64,000 nt of DNA from Taiwanofungus camphoratus (Eukaryota > Basidiomycota > Agaricomycetes > Polyporales > Taiwanofungaceae), in assembly GCA_003999685.1 (NCBI GenBank), contig CP021221.1:2914001-2978000 (forward strand). Direction: 5' to 3'. The position numbers and the translations under genes are program-made. Positions 15,427 through 26,686 of the stretch are shown piece after piece. How positions within the stretch are numbered: position 1 is the first letter of the stretch; the number at the start of each line of letters is the position of its first letter. The notes under the pieces are model-generated. The model saw only the letters and a program-made list of their open reading frames with translations, was not told the DNA's origin and did no database searches.

Positions 15427-16380
15427 GCATCGGCATTGTGTGCGCTGAAATCGCGCCTGGCTCTATATGATATCGATCGCATGCAGCAGCAGACGACAAG
15501 TGATATTCGGTAGAAGAAGAGAAGGGGAGGAGAAGATAAACAGCAGTTCCTGGAATACCGATGTAGCCCTTCATATCGTGCGTTGTTAGATATGCTCAAT
15601 CTGTAATCGTTTCGCTCTGTTCGTTCGCACTAAGAATCCCCAGCGTGCCGGCGACACGATCTTTAGCTTTGTGATAACTCTAGCTGTATCGGGCCAGGGA
15701 TAACTTGCTGGGGGACAATCTGACATATGTGCAATTGACTTACTCTTTCTACAAGCAACATGCAAGCTTCAGATCAGCAGTTGATATTTTCTACGCACTC
15801 CGCACCGAGTGAGTGGAGTCCTACGTTCTCCTTACTTGTGCGAACTGGACCTGACTCACTCCCTACACGTTTCACCTTAATTCTTTTACGCATTGGTCCT
15901 TAGATATTGGTACGCTCATTTCATACATCATCATATTTGAGAGTCTGCTAGACTTGTCAGACACTCTAGGCTATACTTGTCCGCGCCAAATTGCATTCGC
16001 AGAATGGATGCTTCTCGATTGGCAAGTCTTAGTCTGTGGGTTGGTACATGGAAGCAGTTTTCGTGTCCAAACTCTATCAGGGTTACCATTCTCAAAAGAG
16101 CGTTTTGCACCCCAGGGTCTTGATCTATTTTTGAGAGCGGAATCTTAGTTTCAGCGCTGAGTCTTGCATAGAAGCTAGAGACAGGCTGAGTGTTCGCATC
16201 ACGTATTCGTCCACATGTCAGCACCCGGGAAGCTTCATATCTCCAGACGCCGAGCACGTAGGAGCTCGGCGCCTCTTCGCAGGTTATTTAAAGTGGTCAT
16301 CGCAGTTTTGACACTTGCCTGATTCCTGTTGTTCCGCCCGATATCAAGTCTCACTCAGTCCTGAATTGCACCCTATTCTT
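15427..16380. other. Gap between NEDD8 and protease copy 1
   Basis: About 950 bases without a recognisable exon. The last 100 bases hold the putative TATA box of the protease gene. Confidence 0.35.
16284..16293 (+). promoter_or_regulatory. Putative TATA box of protease copy 1
   Basis: TTATTTAAAG lies 88 bases before the ATG at 16381, a reasonable distance for a fungal TATA element. The paralogous protease has a TATA-like sequence at 24891-24900. Confidence 0.4.
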
Positions 16381-18086
16381 ATGAGCCATCATCATAGGCT
16401 CCACCATCTGTCCCGCCCAGCTTGTTATCCAACTGGTGTAGGTCCTTCCTTCTATGCCGCATATGCACGAGCCGCGAAGAGGTATGGCTTCGAGGCTGGC
16501 CGATTTGCCGGTTTTGCGAAGCGGAACAATGTCGTCGTGCACATAAGAAGTAGGCATGACAAGCAGGCAGACCACGAGGTCGCCGCCGAGTCCATTCAGA
16601 ACGGTAAGCCCATCTGTTGACTAATCGAGTTTTGCAGATCATCATCCATGCTGCTACGGAACGCTTCTATATATCTAGAGTGAGTCTAATACTTTATCGA
16701 TCGGGTTCAGGTCCGTTGTGGCGATATTGATCAGTCGTCCCCGACAGTTCAGAATACGTTGTACCCGTTACTATTGGCACTCCTGGTATAACCTTATACC
16801 TTGACTTTGACACTGGCTCTTCCGACCTCTGGGTCTGGAGGTGAGTACTGTTTCCCCTACTTCAGTTTCCTACTGCCAATCGCGATCACGTGACGTAAAT
16901 TAGCACGGAGCTTGCCAATATCTCCAAGTACCGTCAGGCCCACCATATTTACAATCCCCACAACTCGAGCACAGCACACAGGTCTAATGGAACATGGGAG
17001 ATCAGCTATGGCGATGGATCATCAGCCTCGGGCGACGTCTTCACCGACAACGTGACCGTCGCGGGTATCACAATCCCCAATCAGGCCGTTGAAGTCGCGC
17101 GTCATCTGAGCTCCGCCTTCCTGCAGGATGGCGGAAATGACGGTCTGCTCGGGCTCGCGTGGCCTTCCCTTAATACGGTACAACCTCATACGGTGGCGAC
17201 CCCGGTGGAGAACATGATAAACAAGGGATTGATTACAGTGGTGAGGGTTTCGGGAGGACATGTTTTTTTTTCTTTGCTGAGGGGCTTTCAGCCCGTATTT
17301 ACTGTGAAGTTGGGTCATGGTCGCCATGAGCCTAGTTTCTATTCTTTCGGTAAATAATCTTGCCTTCTTTTCTTTGGTCCTACTGAGCAAGATCTGAAGG
17401 CTTCATTGACGAAAACGTGACTAAGCATCGCATCCACTACACCACCGTTGACAGGTACATTTTCCTCCCTCCTTTTCTATCTCCATTTTGACCTGTCTCC
17501 GCGCCATCGCAGTTCTCAAGGCTTCTGGCAAGTGTCCTCGCGCGGGTGGATGCTCAACGGCCACCAGCACTCGCGTCACGGGAACACTGCCATCCTCGAT
17601 ACAGGAACATCGCTGTGCCTCGTACACGACGATGTGGTCGAAGCGATCTATGGTGCGATACATGGCGCGTCATACCACTACAAGCACGGGGGATGGGTAT
17701 ACCCCGCCGGCGCTCATGTCCCGGATGTTGCATTCGCCGTCGGGAATCACCTGTACAATGTAGGCCCGCTCTCTCGCACGCCCTGCGCTGATCAACAGAC
17801 CTAGCAAAACCTTGACTGTGTTTGACTCCATCTGATTCACGAACGTTTGCTGTAGATCCACCCGAAGGATTTCGCCTTCGGTGACGCAGACAACGGTTAC
17901 AAGCTTGGCGGAATTCAAAGTCGGGGCGACCTCGACTACGACATCTTCGGTGATGTTTTCCTGAAGTCGGTCTATGTTGTTTGTGAGTACCCCACACTAT
18001 CATCCATTGGCAATATTGATCATACGGATACACATTCAGTCGATCAGCGCGATCACAAGGTCGGCGTGGCTCAGAGGGATGATTGA
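16381..18086 (+). CDS. Pepsin-like aspartic protease (family A1), copy 1
   Basis: An acid endopeptidase of roughly 420 residues. The first exon (16381-16603) codes for a propeptide-like region with YARAAKRYGFEAGRFAGFAK. The catalytic motifs are [11 protein letters not shown] and, in a later exon, AILDTGTSLCLV. The flap region is [15 protein letters not shown]. Introns lie at 16841-16903, near 17243-17293, 17348-17401, 17454-17513, 17759-17855 and 17982-18039. The end is DHKVGVAQRDD with the stop at 18084-18086. The short exon joining the propeptide to [12 protein letters not shown] could not be settled; an acceptor at about 16730 fits. No signal peptide is seen after the ATG at 16381, so either an upstream exon is missing or the protein leaves the cell by another route. 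Copy 2 at 23178-24830 shares all intron positions I could compare. Confidence 0.85.
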
Positions 18087-18289
18087 CGAAGGAGTGTTTA
18101 AATTATATTTAAGAAAAGCTTGGACAGTCGAACACGGACGCTCTGTAGTTGTACCTATGATTAGCTTTACTACTACCAGATATGATAAATCGTAGCGTCG
18201 TCAATGTTCGTTCTACAAAAGACTGTCGCAGCGACAAAGCAAGCTACAGGCGATGCACCATGTTGGTAAAATATGGTGCGTGAGAGGTG

Positions 18290-19279
18290 TTAGGTGTGAC
18301 ATTCTGCATCGTCAGCGGGTTCAGGATCTCCAACAATGTCTGCGCCAGGAAGTAACCACCGGAAGGTGATACTTAGCCTTACACCTCGTGAGATCCAACT
18401 GCTGCTTCGAGTACCGAGGGCACCTTCCGTACCAGCAGCATCTTCTACCAGATCCTCCATGTGCCTGTCTATTCCGTGCGTCCATGCATATCTCGCCTCT
18501 TGCGAGAGCACGATCACGCTCCCAGAAGGAAGGTATAGACCCCAGTGATGCTTCATCTCTGTGCTTTCATCACACGAGCTCGTAGGCTGCTGGGCATCAT
18601 TATTGACCACTTTATCGAACCGCATCACACATCCTGAACCAAAGCTCACGCCAATGATCCCATCGTCATATCGATTCAACAAGTCGACGTGAGGAGTGAT
18701 GCCCTCTCCGGGCCAATAAAAGTTCAATATCGCTTGCCGTGCGAGGGCAGGTCGGGAAGAGGGAGAGGGAAAGAGAAGTGCATATGTCTCCGGTGGAAGC
18801 GACGGCCGGAGCAACGTGGAGAGTGTGCCGAGAAGGTCTGTTAGAAATGGCGGGAGGCCACTGCCCGACAGAGATGGAGAGGAAGGGTCGGGGGCACGCT
18901 CAAAAAGCATGACCTGGTCAGCGTTGGTGTCATGGAAATACGTCCGGACGCAGGTCCACATAAGATCGTCAGCGAGCTCACTCGACAACTGCATGCTTGA
19001 GTCGAAGTAGAGCCCAGGGATGGGCGGCGCAGTACGCTGCGCCGGTGTGATACCATGTACACTACCAGCGACAGGAAGTCGATCCGTGCAACTGTTTCCC
19101 GTGCGTTCAACAGAATACGGGGAAAGAGAGCATCGGGGAGACTTGTTACTGGTGTCGTCGAAAAGTGAATTGGTGTCTGAATCCGAATTCGACAATTGCG
19201 AGTCTTGCCCAATTTTTTGTACCCGCACAGGGCTAGTCGTACATGACTTGTATGCCACAGGAGAGTCTGGTAGAACCAT
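18290..19279 (-). CDS. AlkB-like 2-oxoglutarate/Fe(II) dioxygenase
   Basis: A single-exon gene for 329 residues if the ATG at 19279 is used; the open frame extends about 15 codons upstream but only with a TTG. The first 100 residues are Ser-rich and probably disordered. The double-stranded beta-helix core holds LNFYWPGEGITPHVDLLNRY with the iron ligands His-x-Asp, then GVSFGSGCVMRF, YLPSGSVIVLSQEARYAWTH with the distal His, and RLSITFRWL with the Arg pair that binds 2-oxoglutarate. This pattern belongs to the AlkB superfamily (ALKBH-type and fungal Ofd-like). The substrate (nucleic acid or protein) cannot be told. The lack of introns sets it apart from its neighbours. It lies 200 bases after protease copy 1, tail to tail. 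Confidence 0.82.
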   Translation of the reverse strand: MVLPDSPVAYKSCTTSPVRVQKIGQDSQLSNSDSDTNSLFDDTSNKSPRCSLSPYSVERTGNSCTDRLPVAGSVHGITPAQRTAPPIPGLYFDSSMQLSSELADDLMWTCVRTYFHDTNADQVMLFERAPDPSSPSLSGSGLPPFLTDLLGTLSTLLRPSLPPETYALLFPSPSSRPALARQAILNFYWPGEGITPHVDLLNRYDDGIIGVSFGSGCVMRFDKVVNNDAQQPTSSCDESTEMKHHWGLYLPSGSVIVLSQEARYAWTHGIDRHMEDLVEDAAGTEGALGTRSSSWISRGVRLSITFRWLLPGADIVGDPEPADDAECHT

Positions 19280-19675
19280 ACGACCTGTCCCTCCACGGTG
19301 AGTCGATGAGCTGCACTTTGGCAATCATGCAGTCAGCCTGAAGGCACGTGCCCTCGTCCGCGCCTTTGTGTCCGACTACTCCCTGGCAGCTATATAATCA
19401 TGGATCGCATAAAAGCCGGACGCAAGTCAAAGATGGCGACCACTAGCCGCAATTCTCCAAAACAGTCATGGCATTCCAGTAGTGAACCTTGTCCGGAATT
19501 TACCTACCTACCTACTTACCTCCCATATTGATGCGACCAAGGCAAGCGCACAGAAGGCTACATCAGTGGGTAAAAACAATAACAGCATATAGCACTCTGG
19601 CTTCGGATCCAAGAAGACTAAACATCGCTATCAGCGGTGTGCTCAGACGAAGTCAATTATCCTTGAGTCCTATGT

Positions 19676-19790
19676 CTCCTGAAAAGATTCCTTGAAATGT
19701 TTCTGTCCCAAGCTGACGTGACAGGAATGCCTTCAGGTAAAGGGGTAATTACAAAGATTCCCGGTGCATGCGAAGGAATCAAGGATATGA
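19676..19790 (+). repeat. Segment related to the one at 27,385-27,470
   Basis: The stretch starting ATTCCTTGAAATGTTTCT and containing GGAATGCCTTCA is closely matched on the minus strand near 27,385-27,470. Translated, the two read FLEMFLSQADVTGMPS here and FLEMFLPGTDMIGMPS there, so a shared coding origin is likely. Here the frame is short and not preceded by a good start. Family unknown. Confidence 0.45.
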
Positions 19791-20099
19791 ACTGTTGGAA
19801 CTTGGCGTGCTTATATGGTCTATTTTTTTATATTCAACTTTGTCTACTCAGAGCCGTGCTTTTGAGACAATATGTGCACAGTTCTGTCTGTCTTCTGTAG
19901 GGATTTCTGTGCTCCTGAAATATGCGTCTATATGATCTAATTTTATCAATTATTTCTAGGCCAAGGCATTGAACTTCAAGAACAGGGCAGGAACCTCATG
20001 GTAGCCTGGATTTATGCCTGAAGTTCCACCATGGTGTAGTGAGAACCAAGACGAGGTCGGGTTTAAATATTACTACAAGTGTTTGCTGTTTCATAGCTC

Positions 20100-20560
20100 A
20101 TTCGTCTGAAATGACCAAACGACGAAGAGCTGCATATTTTGGGTCACCCATACATGACTTCTTCGCCGACCCAGATCCAAGAGCTGTCGGCGGTCTTCTC
20201 ATGCCTTTATTCTCAACATCTCAAACCAAGTAGACCTGGCGCGTGCCGAGGAAGCCTTGGGGAAACATGTTGCCTATGCGAAAAGAGGCATGTACAGGGT
20301 ACGGCCTATTCTACTTCTCCATCTCAGCATCTAGACACTGTGCTCGACTAGTTCTATGGGATTGCGCCGGTGCGATCGTCACCGAGCCCTTTGACCTGCA
20401 CAAGAAGCCCGAGCTGATGTGTGGGTTCAAGTTGACCATCATTTATTGCGCCCAGGTATATCACGTATCTCTGAGAGCAGTGTCATGTTATCTGTTTTCC
20501 ACCTCAATTTCCAGGAGTAGGCAATCTGTTGAGCATCTAACTACGACTCTGTAAAATTTA
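20100..20560 (+). pseudogene. Remnant of a FunK1-type fungal protein kinase
   Basis: The translated piece CARLVLWDCAGAIVTEPFD, followed by a Pro-Glu-Leu stretch ending CGF, matches the region just before the kinase core in the basidiomycete-specific FunK1 family, where R-x-x-R/L-W-D-x-x-G-A-I/V-V-x-x-x-F-D is the usual pattern. An upstream piece with ALGKHVAYA resembles the preceding helix, but it lies in another frame that a small insertion (about 20,280) separates from the first. The rest of the kinase, including the HxD and DFG motifs, is not found downstream. I read it as a short decayed copy. Family call moderate; limits approximate. Confidence 0.5.
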
Positions 20561-21868
20561 CCTTGCAGCCGTTCAGAAGGGTTTGGTCGACCAAGAGCTT
20601 GTAGTCTGTCTGTAACGTCGACTAGGTGGTGTCTTACCAACGGCTACATGATCCTGCCGTTGACCTCAGATGTCTACTGAAACCCTGTAATGGGTGGAGG
20701 GACCATGAACTAAAGGAGCGAAACTGACCATTCATGGCTGCGCTTAAGGACTGGTCCATATTTGTGAGGGGAAAGTGGAATTTAATCCCGTGGAACAATC
20801 GTGCGCGGTCAAGTCACCCTAGCAATCTTCAAGCCCTCTGCTTATATTATTAGATCATGCGGAACACTGTACCGTGTTCTTCAACGGTCTTCACCTCCCT
20901 CTACGCCAACAAGAGTGGTGAGCGTAGGGCATGTTGAACCAACCAATATAAACAATATTACCCGTCCATGATTTTAGCTTGTCCATGTCATCGACCGCAC
21001 TTCCATCCACAACCATCGTCCTATCGATATTCTTAGCTAGTTCTGATACACATAGAGCAAGGCCAATCCCGTACCCTGTCTATGATTTACTATGTATATT
21101 ACTATGATAATCTCAAAATTAAGACTCTTTGCTAATCTGTATCACTTGGACTACACCTCGAGCGAAGCCAATGGTAGCAACTCGACAAAATATGGCATTT
21201 GAATTATGCTTCTTACAGCATTTTCAGCGCAAAGACAGTACTTGCTGCAAGTGCGCTTCGTTTTGCGGTTACATAGAAATATTCTGTCAGTGTGCATACT
21301 AGAAATGTGCGTAAGTAATTATAGGAGAAAACGAATGGAGTGAACATCACAGACGGACCTTGATCTGCAAGCCGTCAGCACGAGGACAGTGGGATTGAAA
21401 GACTTGACTTTTGGTAACTTGGCAAAATGCATTGCAATCACACATAGTGGCATGCAAAAGGTTTGGCTGGTCGGGTCGCAACCGCGGCTCTTGATACCAA
21501 GCAGAACACTGGGTCCGAAGCACTAGTACATCCCAGTCTAACCTGTCGTATGAGGGATATCAACAAATGTTGCAGATGACCTGTACAATGTCATATCACG
21601 GAGCCAAAACGCGCAGTCGCATATGAGTCCATCCAATAGGACCAACTTGAATCAACCAGCTGGTTGTACAAAACGTTCTTGCAGCCTGAGGGAAGTCACC
21701 GATCCACAAAAGGAAGTCTTATGTAAACGTGGTCAGAAGGTCGGCTCATCGCTCAGTACATCGAGTTCAGGTTCGTAGCTCGAAAAGTTGTACAGGCCCT
21801 CGACACTTCATACCTCATCGTGACCCAAGAAAACATCTCCGGAGTGGACTTCAAGAGGTAAAATACTC

Positions 21869-22876
21869 ATGGAAGACACGACGCCAGCCGGCCGGCCTAT
21901 TGTCGACCGCGAAAAGGCGAGTTTAAGGGCGCAAGCTTAAATGTGCAGTCAACGGCTGACTAGAGTTTGTTCTGATTGTAGACTGCGCCTTTTCTCATCC
22001 GCACATTTATCAAAATCGGAAGCTTCCATCGCCTAACGCAGTTCGAAGACGGGCAGCTACCCATAGTTGACGAGCAGCAGATCTTCACTTGGTACGCCGC
22101 TCTCCTTTTGGTCCTATCCGTGGGCATCGTCTGCCACTGCCTTTACTCACATACCTTTTATCTGCAGGAAAGACGCGACCCTGCGCGAAGTGCTTACCAC
22201 CCTGCGCGCGACTGCCCCCGCCCTCCCTGAGATCCGCCACCCACTCGCACGCTACTCGTTCCGCGCCCTCTACGCAGACAGCGCCACGCGCGGGCGGCTC
22301 ACGCAAAAAGACCTCGGCATCGTCTACTCACGCGACATCCTCGGCGAGCCCGGCTCCCTCGACGCCCCCGCGCCGCGCCTCCTCGCGGACGAGGACGCCG
22401 ACAGCCCTACGAGCGACGAGCGCTCGCTCGACGAGCTGCGCTTCGTGCCGGGCGACTTCCTCTGCGTCGCGGTGCTGCTGCCCAAGAACGCGACGGTCGC
22501 GACGGGCCCCGGCGGCGAACTGGCGATCAAGGGCAGCGCAGCGCCCGCCACGAATGGGTGGAAGAACGGGCGGGCGGACGGTGGGTGGGGTGGCGGACTT
22601 GCGCCTGCGCCTGGACCGGGACTGGGGAGGGGCGGCGGGCACTGGCGTGGCGACTCGCATCCTGCGCCCCCGGGCCCCCGGGGTGGACGTGGCGGACGAG
22701 GGGGGGATTTCTCAGGAAGAGACAGGGATGTGGACAGGCGCGTGCCACCTCCCAGGCGAGATTCGCCACCGCCAACGAGGAGAGATTGGGGCGATAGAGG
22801 AGGAAGGGACAGGAGGCCGCTGTCGCGTTCGAGGAGTCCGCCTAGGAGAAGAGGCTCCCGTTCTCGCTACAACTGA
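21869..22876 (+). CDS. SAP18-like protein with RGG/RS tail
   Basis: SAP18 joins the Sin3 histone deacetylase complex and, with Acinus and RNPS1, the ASAP splicing complex. Exons 21869-21916, 21982-22091 and 22168-22876 give 288 residues; human SAP18 is about 150. The ubiquitin-like core spans residues about 15-165: PFLIRTFIKIGSFHRL, the acidic FEDGQLPIVDEQQIFTW, DATLREVLTTLR, RYSFRALYADSATRGR and the beta strand FVPGDFLCVAVLLP. The remaining 120 residues are Gly-rich RGG/GRGG repeats followed by PPPRRDSPPP and an SR-type end (SRSRSPPRRRGSRSRYN). This tail suggests RNA or spliceosome contact. The first intron begins with GC (21917), giving a GC-AG intron; no GT nearby keeps the frame. The third exon is very GC-rich. 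Start at 21869 is the first in-frame ATG. Confidence 0.85.
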
Positions 22877-23177
22877 GCTCTCGTTTCTTATTTTCCATCT
22901 GTTTTGATCTACTGTTGTCGTTGGTCCGTGCGTCAATACTCATCTCTTCACCCCGCGTTGTGTAGCTGCGTGCAGGCCCTTTGCCAGCAGAGACATGTTT
23001 GAACAAAATTTCTTGTGAACGGAAATATCATAGAAAGTCGTGAGACAGTCGTTAGGTACACTCCAGCGCAATAGCTACTGTACGAGTAGAGCGAGTCAAA
23101 TCTGAGTCAAGTGTCCCAAAAATAGTGGGCGAGAAGAATGCCATCCTTGATTGAGAGTGGCATGAGGAAAGTCATAA
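22877..23177. other. Convergent 3' gap SAP18 / protease copy 2
   Basis: About 300 bases between two stop codons facing each other. Nothing besides presumed 3' UTRs is seen. Confidence 0.35.
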
Positions 23178-24830
23178 TTAGTCATCCCGCTGCGCAAGCC
23201 CGACCTTCTGCTCTCCTTGGTTGACTTCAACACAATGTCAGTATCTATTTCCACAAAAAAATGCACGCTACTCACAGACAACGTACACCGACTTGAGGAA
23301 GACATCACCGAAGATGTCAAAGCCAAGGTTACCGCTGCTCTGAATACCGCCAAACGTGTACCCGTCGCCGGCGTCCCCGAAAGCAAAGTCCGTCGAGTTC
23401 AACTTGGGGGGGGGGTTCAAAAATGACAATGCTGTATGTAGCAGTTACCGAAAACGACGCACGGTGTACAAGGTATCCCCGACGGCGAACGAGACTGTCG
23501 GGATGGTTGCGCTCGTCGGGTACATCCACCCGCCCTGCTCGTTGCTGTACTTCGCGCCCTCGATCGTGCCGTAGATGGCTTCCACAACATCATCGTTGAC
23601 GAGGCAGAGCGTGGTGCCCGTGTCGAGGATGGCGGTGTTGCCCGAGCGCTCCTTCTTCTCGCCGTTGAGCGTCCAGGAGGTGGAGGCGACTTGCCAGAAC
23701 CCTTGCGAGCTAGGGTGCGAGGGAAGCGAATGAGTAGGGTGAGCGGAAGGAGGTGGTGGTGAGGGCGCACTTGTCTACGGGCGTATAGGTGAGCGGGTTC
23801 GAGGTGACAGTATCGTCAATGAATCCTGAGACAGGGAGAAAATTTTATAATCAACGAAAGGTTCACCAGGAGGGACATGACGGACTCACCAAAGGAGTAA
23901 AAACTGCTCTCATGCCCATGGCCGAGCTTCACAGTGAACACAGGCTGCGGCCCGGGTAGTCAGTGTGTGATGCACATACAACTCGCGTGACGCCCACCCA
24001 CCGGGTCGATCAAGCCCTTGTTGATCATATTCTCGACGGGCGTGGCGACCGGCTTGGGCCGCACAGTGTTGATCGAAGGCCACGCGAGGCCCAACAGCCC
24101 GTCATTCCCGCCGTCTTTCAAGAAGCTCGAGCTGAGCTCCTTGGCGGCCTCGACGGCCTGCCCCTTGATCGTGAGGCCCGCGACGGAGACCGTGTCCGTG
24201 TACACGTCGCCCGACGCGCTCGAGCCGTCGCCGTAGCTGATGTTCCACGTCCCGTCGGCTTTTTCGGCCGTCGAGGACTTGGTGGGGCTGTAGATGTGGT
24301 GCGACTTGCTGTACTGCGAGACGTGCGCAAGCTCGGAGCTGGGGCGGCGTTAGATAGGCTGGGGGGGAGGGTGAGCAACTGACCTCCAGACCCAGAGATC
24401 GGACGAGCCTGTGTCGAAGTCGAGATTGAGGGTCACGCCTGGGGTGCCGATCGTGACAGGGACCACATATTCCAAACTGCAAGATACAGTATCATTCAAG
24501 CCCGCCGCTGACTGGATCTCAGAAACACTCACTCTGTAATGCGAGGAGAGACGCAGGGAAATTAACATTGACATGAAACAATAGGAGTACGGTAAGGAGT
24601 CTTGACTGACCGTTCTGAATGGCCTCGGCAGGGACTTCGTGCTCGGTATCCTTGTCGTGCCTGCTGCGCACCTTCACGACGACATTGTTCCGCTTGGCAA
24701 AGCCAGCGTATTTGCCTGTCTCGAAGCCATACCTCCTTGCGGCCCGCGCGTACGCGGCGTAGAAAGATGGGCCCTTGCCTGCGGGGTAGCGAGCTGAGCG
24801 GGTGAGTTCATGAAGCTTCTGGGAGGCCAT
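23178..24830 (-). CDS. Pepsin-like aspartic protease (family A1), copy 2
   Basis: Paralogue of the protease at 16381-18086, in opposite orientation and GC-richer. It has the same order: propeptide [20 protein letters not shown], catalytic [13 protein letters not shown], flap [15 protein letters not shown], second catalytic [12 protein letters not shown], and the end [10 protein letters not shown]. Introns fall at the same places, e.g. the last two at 23403-23461 and 23225-23275; a ten-base C run on the coding strand sits at the end of the first of these. The frame allows an ATG at 24881, but I prefer 24830: it aligns with the start of copy 1, and a TATA-like sequence lies only ten bases before 24881. 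No signal peptide is seen from either start. The short junction exon before EYVVPV is unresolved, as in copy 1. Both catalytic Asp residues are present. Confidence 0.84.
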
Positions 24831-24890
24831 GGCTGGAGGCTGGTTCTCGACTGCGTCCGGTTTGGAGAAATAGCAGCCCATGTTGGCTTA

Positions 24891-24900
24891 ATTTATATAA
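24891..24900 (-). promoter_or_regulatory. Putative TATA box of protease copy 2
   Basis: On the minus strand the sequence reads TTATATAAAT. It lies ten bases before the ATG at 24881 and about 60 before the ATG at 24830. If it sets the transcription start 25-35 bases downstream, only the second ATG would be in the mRNA. Confidence 0.45.
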
Positions 24901-26686
24901 CGATGTACGGGCGTCGAGAGAGGATGGGGGCCGGGACAGCTCGGACGTCGAGACAGATTCACAAGACAAGGACGGGCGTTCGTCTACGGGAGACAAGTGG
25001 AAATATGCTCAGACAAGCTCAAATCATACCAGGAGAGATGTCATATATCCGGGGCTCTTATCGCACCGCGCTTCTCTTGCACAATGTGCCGCTCTGGTGC
25101 CCGTGCACTTCCATTCCCACTGGAATTGCGGGCAGGAATCCCCAAGGATTCTCCCTCAGGAAGCTGTATTTGGGTTACGTGGTGGCCATACTGCACCCTC
25201 AGCGCCTCAGCAGTCTGAAATATGTGCGCAGCAGTGCCGAGTATGTGCGAAGGGAGATATCAGCAAGAACAGATAGGGCGCACGGTATCGCCTAACTTGT
25301 GTGCAGTGGACGAACTGATCGGCACAGGCGCTGTGCCTACTTAACATGTCTCTTACCCCTTTGGGCTCGATCAAGTGTCACGCGACATGTGAAGCCGTCT
25401 CGCAGGCTGATATACAGGTTCGCGCTTCTATTCATTCCTAACTGACACAGAGGACCAAATGAATCGTAGCAGTCAAGCTCTACACTGTCAGATGCATTAC
25501 CGCAGCGCTCTAGGATCGGAGCTGCTCGACTCCAAGGGGTCGATGAGGATTCCAGAGTGGATGGTGAGCGTCCGTCCGTGGGCCATAGCCGAGTCCTGGC
25601 TCCTATATCTGCTGCAAGCATGCCGTATGGAGCTCCCACATTATGGACCTGATACTTGAGCGCTGAGCCTCGAGGGGTACACCGTTTGTGTCTTTCGACT
25701 GTCGAGCGGACAGAAGCAGCAGGCTACATGCATGCGTCCAATACACTCCAGCTTGCGCCGACACCCCTCACCGTGACCATTAGCATATTGCACGTCCGAC
25801 ACGCTATGTACAGGTAAACCTCCGATTCCGAACGGGAGGAGGTTTTTTACATGCACACACGTACGGAGCTAGTACTCTCCCGGTTGTCGCCCAGGCCATG
25901 TGCTTGTCACTGCTCGTGCGGCTTCGTTTGAGAGTTTTGGCCGTCTTCTGCACGTTGCTTTTCTGTGACATTGTGTTGCATATAGTTGGCCTGACGGACA
26001 GAATGAGGAAAGGAAGGAAGCATATTCTGGCTTGGGTCCCAATCAGGAGTGCTGGCTTTCCATACTATGTAGGCTACTGTGCCGGTTATATTCAATGCAG
26101 GCACCTCTGCTAGTACTGTATCACTCGCACGGGCCTTTTGAGTAGACCCCAGTATAAAGGCTTTGTTGTACACTCATGGATCCGACAATGAGACCTCTGT
26201 TCTAGGACTCCCAACCTTGGCATCTTCTATAGCAAAGGATCTCAGTCCTCCCTATTACGGACATATTCCATTTCAGGTACTACCACCGCGCGACATAGCA
26301 TCTGTGCACGGGCTCATGGCCTGCATACTCTGTAAAAAACGAAAGTCGGCCTTGGTTGCCTTTCTGGTACCAAAATTGCATGGTCTTGCCAACGATAGCT
26401 GTGCCCCCTGTCCTATGGTGACGAGGTTGATCGACGCTGGCATGATCCAACGGCCTCTCGCCTCCATCTGGGAATCTGGTGCTTTCCGCTTGCTCGAAGT
26501 GGGAGTAAGATGAGTGGAGGCAAACACTTCTTGACTTGCCCTTGTAGTTTCATCGTAACGGGTCGGCGTCAGCACGCGCATCAGGTAACTTGGGCTTGGT
26601 CCTATCATGACTACCCGATATATTAGTACCTGATTTAAGGAACTTGGTCCAAAATATTTCGAGATGCGATTCACATTGCGGAGTTT

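Larger units (their letters stand above)
19325..21868. other. 2.5 kb gap with kinase remnant
   Basis: Between the AlkB-like gene and SAP18 I see only the FunK1-like remnant (20100-20560) and a segment related to one near 27.4 kb (19676-19790). A short CTAC/CTTAC run lies near 19,502-19,523. The stretch 20,561-21,868 shows nothing I can name. Confidence 0.4.

Noticed and set aside
22089-22907. 272-codon frame overlapping SAP18 exon 3 in another frame
   Set aside because: Arg/Ala/Pro-rich shadow of a GC-rich coding exon. The SAP18 frame carries the conserved residues.
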